Shown here piece after piece: positions 62,236-64,000 of a stretch of DNA of 64,000 nt. Source of the stretch: Puffinus mauretanicus (Eukaryota; Chordata; Aves; Procellariiformes; Procellariidae); NCBI GenBank assembly GCA_023333565.1, contig JAJKFH010003106.1, forward strand, positions 62,001-126,000. Direction: 5' to 3'. The notes under the pieces were generated by a model. It saw nothing but the letters and a program-made list of their open reading frames with translations. It was not told the origin of the DNA and ran no database searches. The position numbers and the translations under genes are program-made. Position 1 is the first letter of the stretch. Each line of letters opens with the position of its first letter.

Positions 62236-64000
62236 GGCACAGAAGTGAGGAGTTAGCAGCAGTTACATAACAAAGTTAATCTATTGCTTAATTGCTTTTA
62301 CAGCTTGTACTGGATTTGTTTAGTGAATCAGAACTGGGCAGATGTAGTAGAGGTCTCACATACTTGGGGTTTACCTTGTGACATGCATCTGCACTACCTG
62401 CTGGTAATGGCAAATAATTAAAGATCTAAAGGGCTATCCTGTTCTTTGCGTCATTATGTAAGACTTCTAGCTTATGCATATGAGCTGCACATATGCCAGC
62501 AGCTGTGGGAAAACCATCTCTGGGGCAGAGATTCAGTGACATAAATGGAAGAAGCCTTTCCAGTTTTTGGATAGCATCTGCTATTTCAAGTCTGTGATGC
62601 AAATGTTGAGAGTCTCATTGTTGAAGGGGAAAGAAAGAAATACACATATGGGAGGCTAACATGATGCTTATGTCCTCCATTGATAGCACTATAGTCCTAT
62701 CTATCATACATTTCTATGGATCTCATCTTTGCTCGCAGGCACATGCATTCATATTCCGCAGAGTGTAAGTCCATAAGAACAAAAGAAAAATGTCTTCTAG
62801 TGGATAAATTATACCTTTACTTGAAAACCAAAATTTTCTGGTTTGCTGAGGAATTAACACGTTCCTGTGTATTTTCCACAAATTTGTTTTTTTTTTCTGC
62901 AGGTGTATTTACCTCTGGTTAAGTAAACTACCATAGTGTTTCATCAGAAGCCTTTGCCATGAATGACAAAAATACCTTTTTATCTAAAGAAAAGTAAGTG
63001 GTGAGGCTGTTTTACGATAAGACAATTAAAACAAATTTTAGCTCAGTTGTTTGACTGTCATACTGGTTGAAATTTCCTGCCTTTGGTTTTCACATATCTT
63101 ATGATTCTAGCGTTCGTCATGTCTGTCATTCAGCCAATTAAATTCACATTGAGAACAACCATTGTGAGGGAAGAGAGTGTCATTCTAATGAGCTCCTATT
63201 ATTGTTTACGTTCTTGTACACTAAGTGGAATTTCAAGAAAGTATCAGAACCTGACAGCAGACGGAAAGTATTCTTGTTAGTGAAAACTAGGATGAAGACA
63301 TTGTTGTCTTTCTGAGATGCTGGATTTATCTTCACAAACTGTGAATTTAGAATGTCCTCTATGCTAATCTATAATTGCCAAATGTCTGTTATTTGTATTG
63401 ACATTGAATGTAGTCAAATCAATATGTCTCAGTGGAGGTGAATTTTTAGAACTAAATGATGTGTACAGGGTGTGAGAATGATTGCTTTAGTCTTGATCCA
63501 GTATAAAAAGCTTAGTGAGAGTTACACTATATTTTAATTATGCTATTCATTTAAAGCTCTTTATTTAAATTAAGAATATTTCTTTCTAAATGGAAAGTTT
63601 AAAATAATTGACTTTTGTAAATTGTTGTTACAATTACAAGTGACAAATTAATGTCATATTCCATAAACAATACAATTTTTTACTTACGTAATAGCAACCC
63701 CATTGGCTGACAAGTTGGAGACTGGACCCGATTTAGAAAGAAGCAGCTGCTAGTGCTTTTATTAAAAAGCCATGTTTCTACTGACAAGAACTTCAGTAAT
63801 TCATGCCTCTGCTGAATGGCAATCTCCAACAGAGTCCTGGGTAGAAATATTTTCAAATTCTTTTTTTTGCTTTTGCACTGAAGCAAAACAAAACTTTTCA
63901 AAATATATTCAAAGTATGAAGTAGTAAGGCTTAGAAAAGGAGGAAGGTAGAAAAATCCTGAATAGTCTGCTGGAAACATGCCTTGCTGATGTTCCTATAC
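62236..64000. other. Gene-free DNA, right end
   Basis: No gene or mobile element is recognised. A 99-codon minus-strand frame (63680-63979) and 65-68-codon plus frames (62716-62922, 63083-63280) are chance-level. A T-rich stretch with a CTGCAG acceptor-like end occurs near 62885-62902 without an obvious exon behind it. Confidence 0.6.

Noticed and set aside
1..64000. CRISPR array, operon, phage or bacterial island
   Set aside because: No regularly spaced direct repeats of 23-47 bp, no dense coding and no ribosome-binding sites; avian CR1 and LTR copies identify vertebrate DNA.
1..64000. tRNA, rRNA or spliceosomal RNA genes
   Set aside because: No B-box-like GGTTCGANTCC, U6-like or rRNA-like stretch was seen on reading the sequence; a covariance-model scan would be decisive and was not possible.

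Overview
The window looks like nuclear DNA of a bird. It is AT-rich, shows no recognisable protein-coding gene on either strand, and carries copies of CR1, the dominant avian LINE, including two with the characteristic ATTCTGTG-type 3' tail. It also carries solo LTRs of a type I recognise as common avian endogenous-retrovirus LTRs. Open frames are short (mostly 60-100 codons), as expected by chance at this base composition; the few longer ones are no better than chance or lie in GC-rich or repeat-derived sequence. The setting is best read as a gene desert or the inside of a very large intron. Species, chromosome and neighbouring genes cannot be told from the sequence.

Layout. Bases 1-36,296 are AT-rich unique-looking DNA with one CR1 copy (9,920-10,276, plus strand), a few microsatellites and several strong inverted repeats. 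Some of these (1,486-1,553; 18,214-18,278; 23,714-23,762) have the shape of microRNA-type hairpins. From about 36.3 to 42.8 kb the character changes: a GC-rich minus-strand LTR (36,297-37,003), an isolated dense CpG island (about 39,720-40,260) and a second minus-strand solo LTR with a clean 5-bp target-site duplication (42,229-42,776). From about 44.3 to 62.3 kb older repeat debris accumulates: four ancient CR1-like fragments, a younger CR1 copy (57,096-57,552), a 91-bp tandem duplication (52,628-52,809), a GC-rich repeat-like block (55,475-56,125) and another GC-rich LTR-like segment (61,745-62,235). All five CR1 pieces in this half are read as minus strand.

No operon, biosynthetic cluster, CRISPR array, rRNA or tRNA gene was seen. 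The most promising unexplained signals are the CpG island, which could be an orphan promoter for an unannotated transcript, and the hairpins. A CTCF-like motif inside the 36.3-kb LTR and an exon-like interval downstream of the CpG island are secondary leads. Family assignments rest on recognition from memory, without a database search. Hairpins and motifs were found by eye, so lists of them are not exhaustive.
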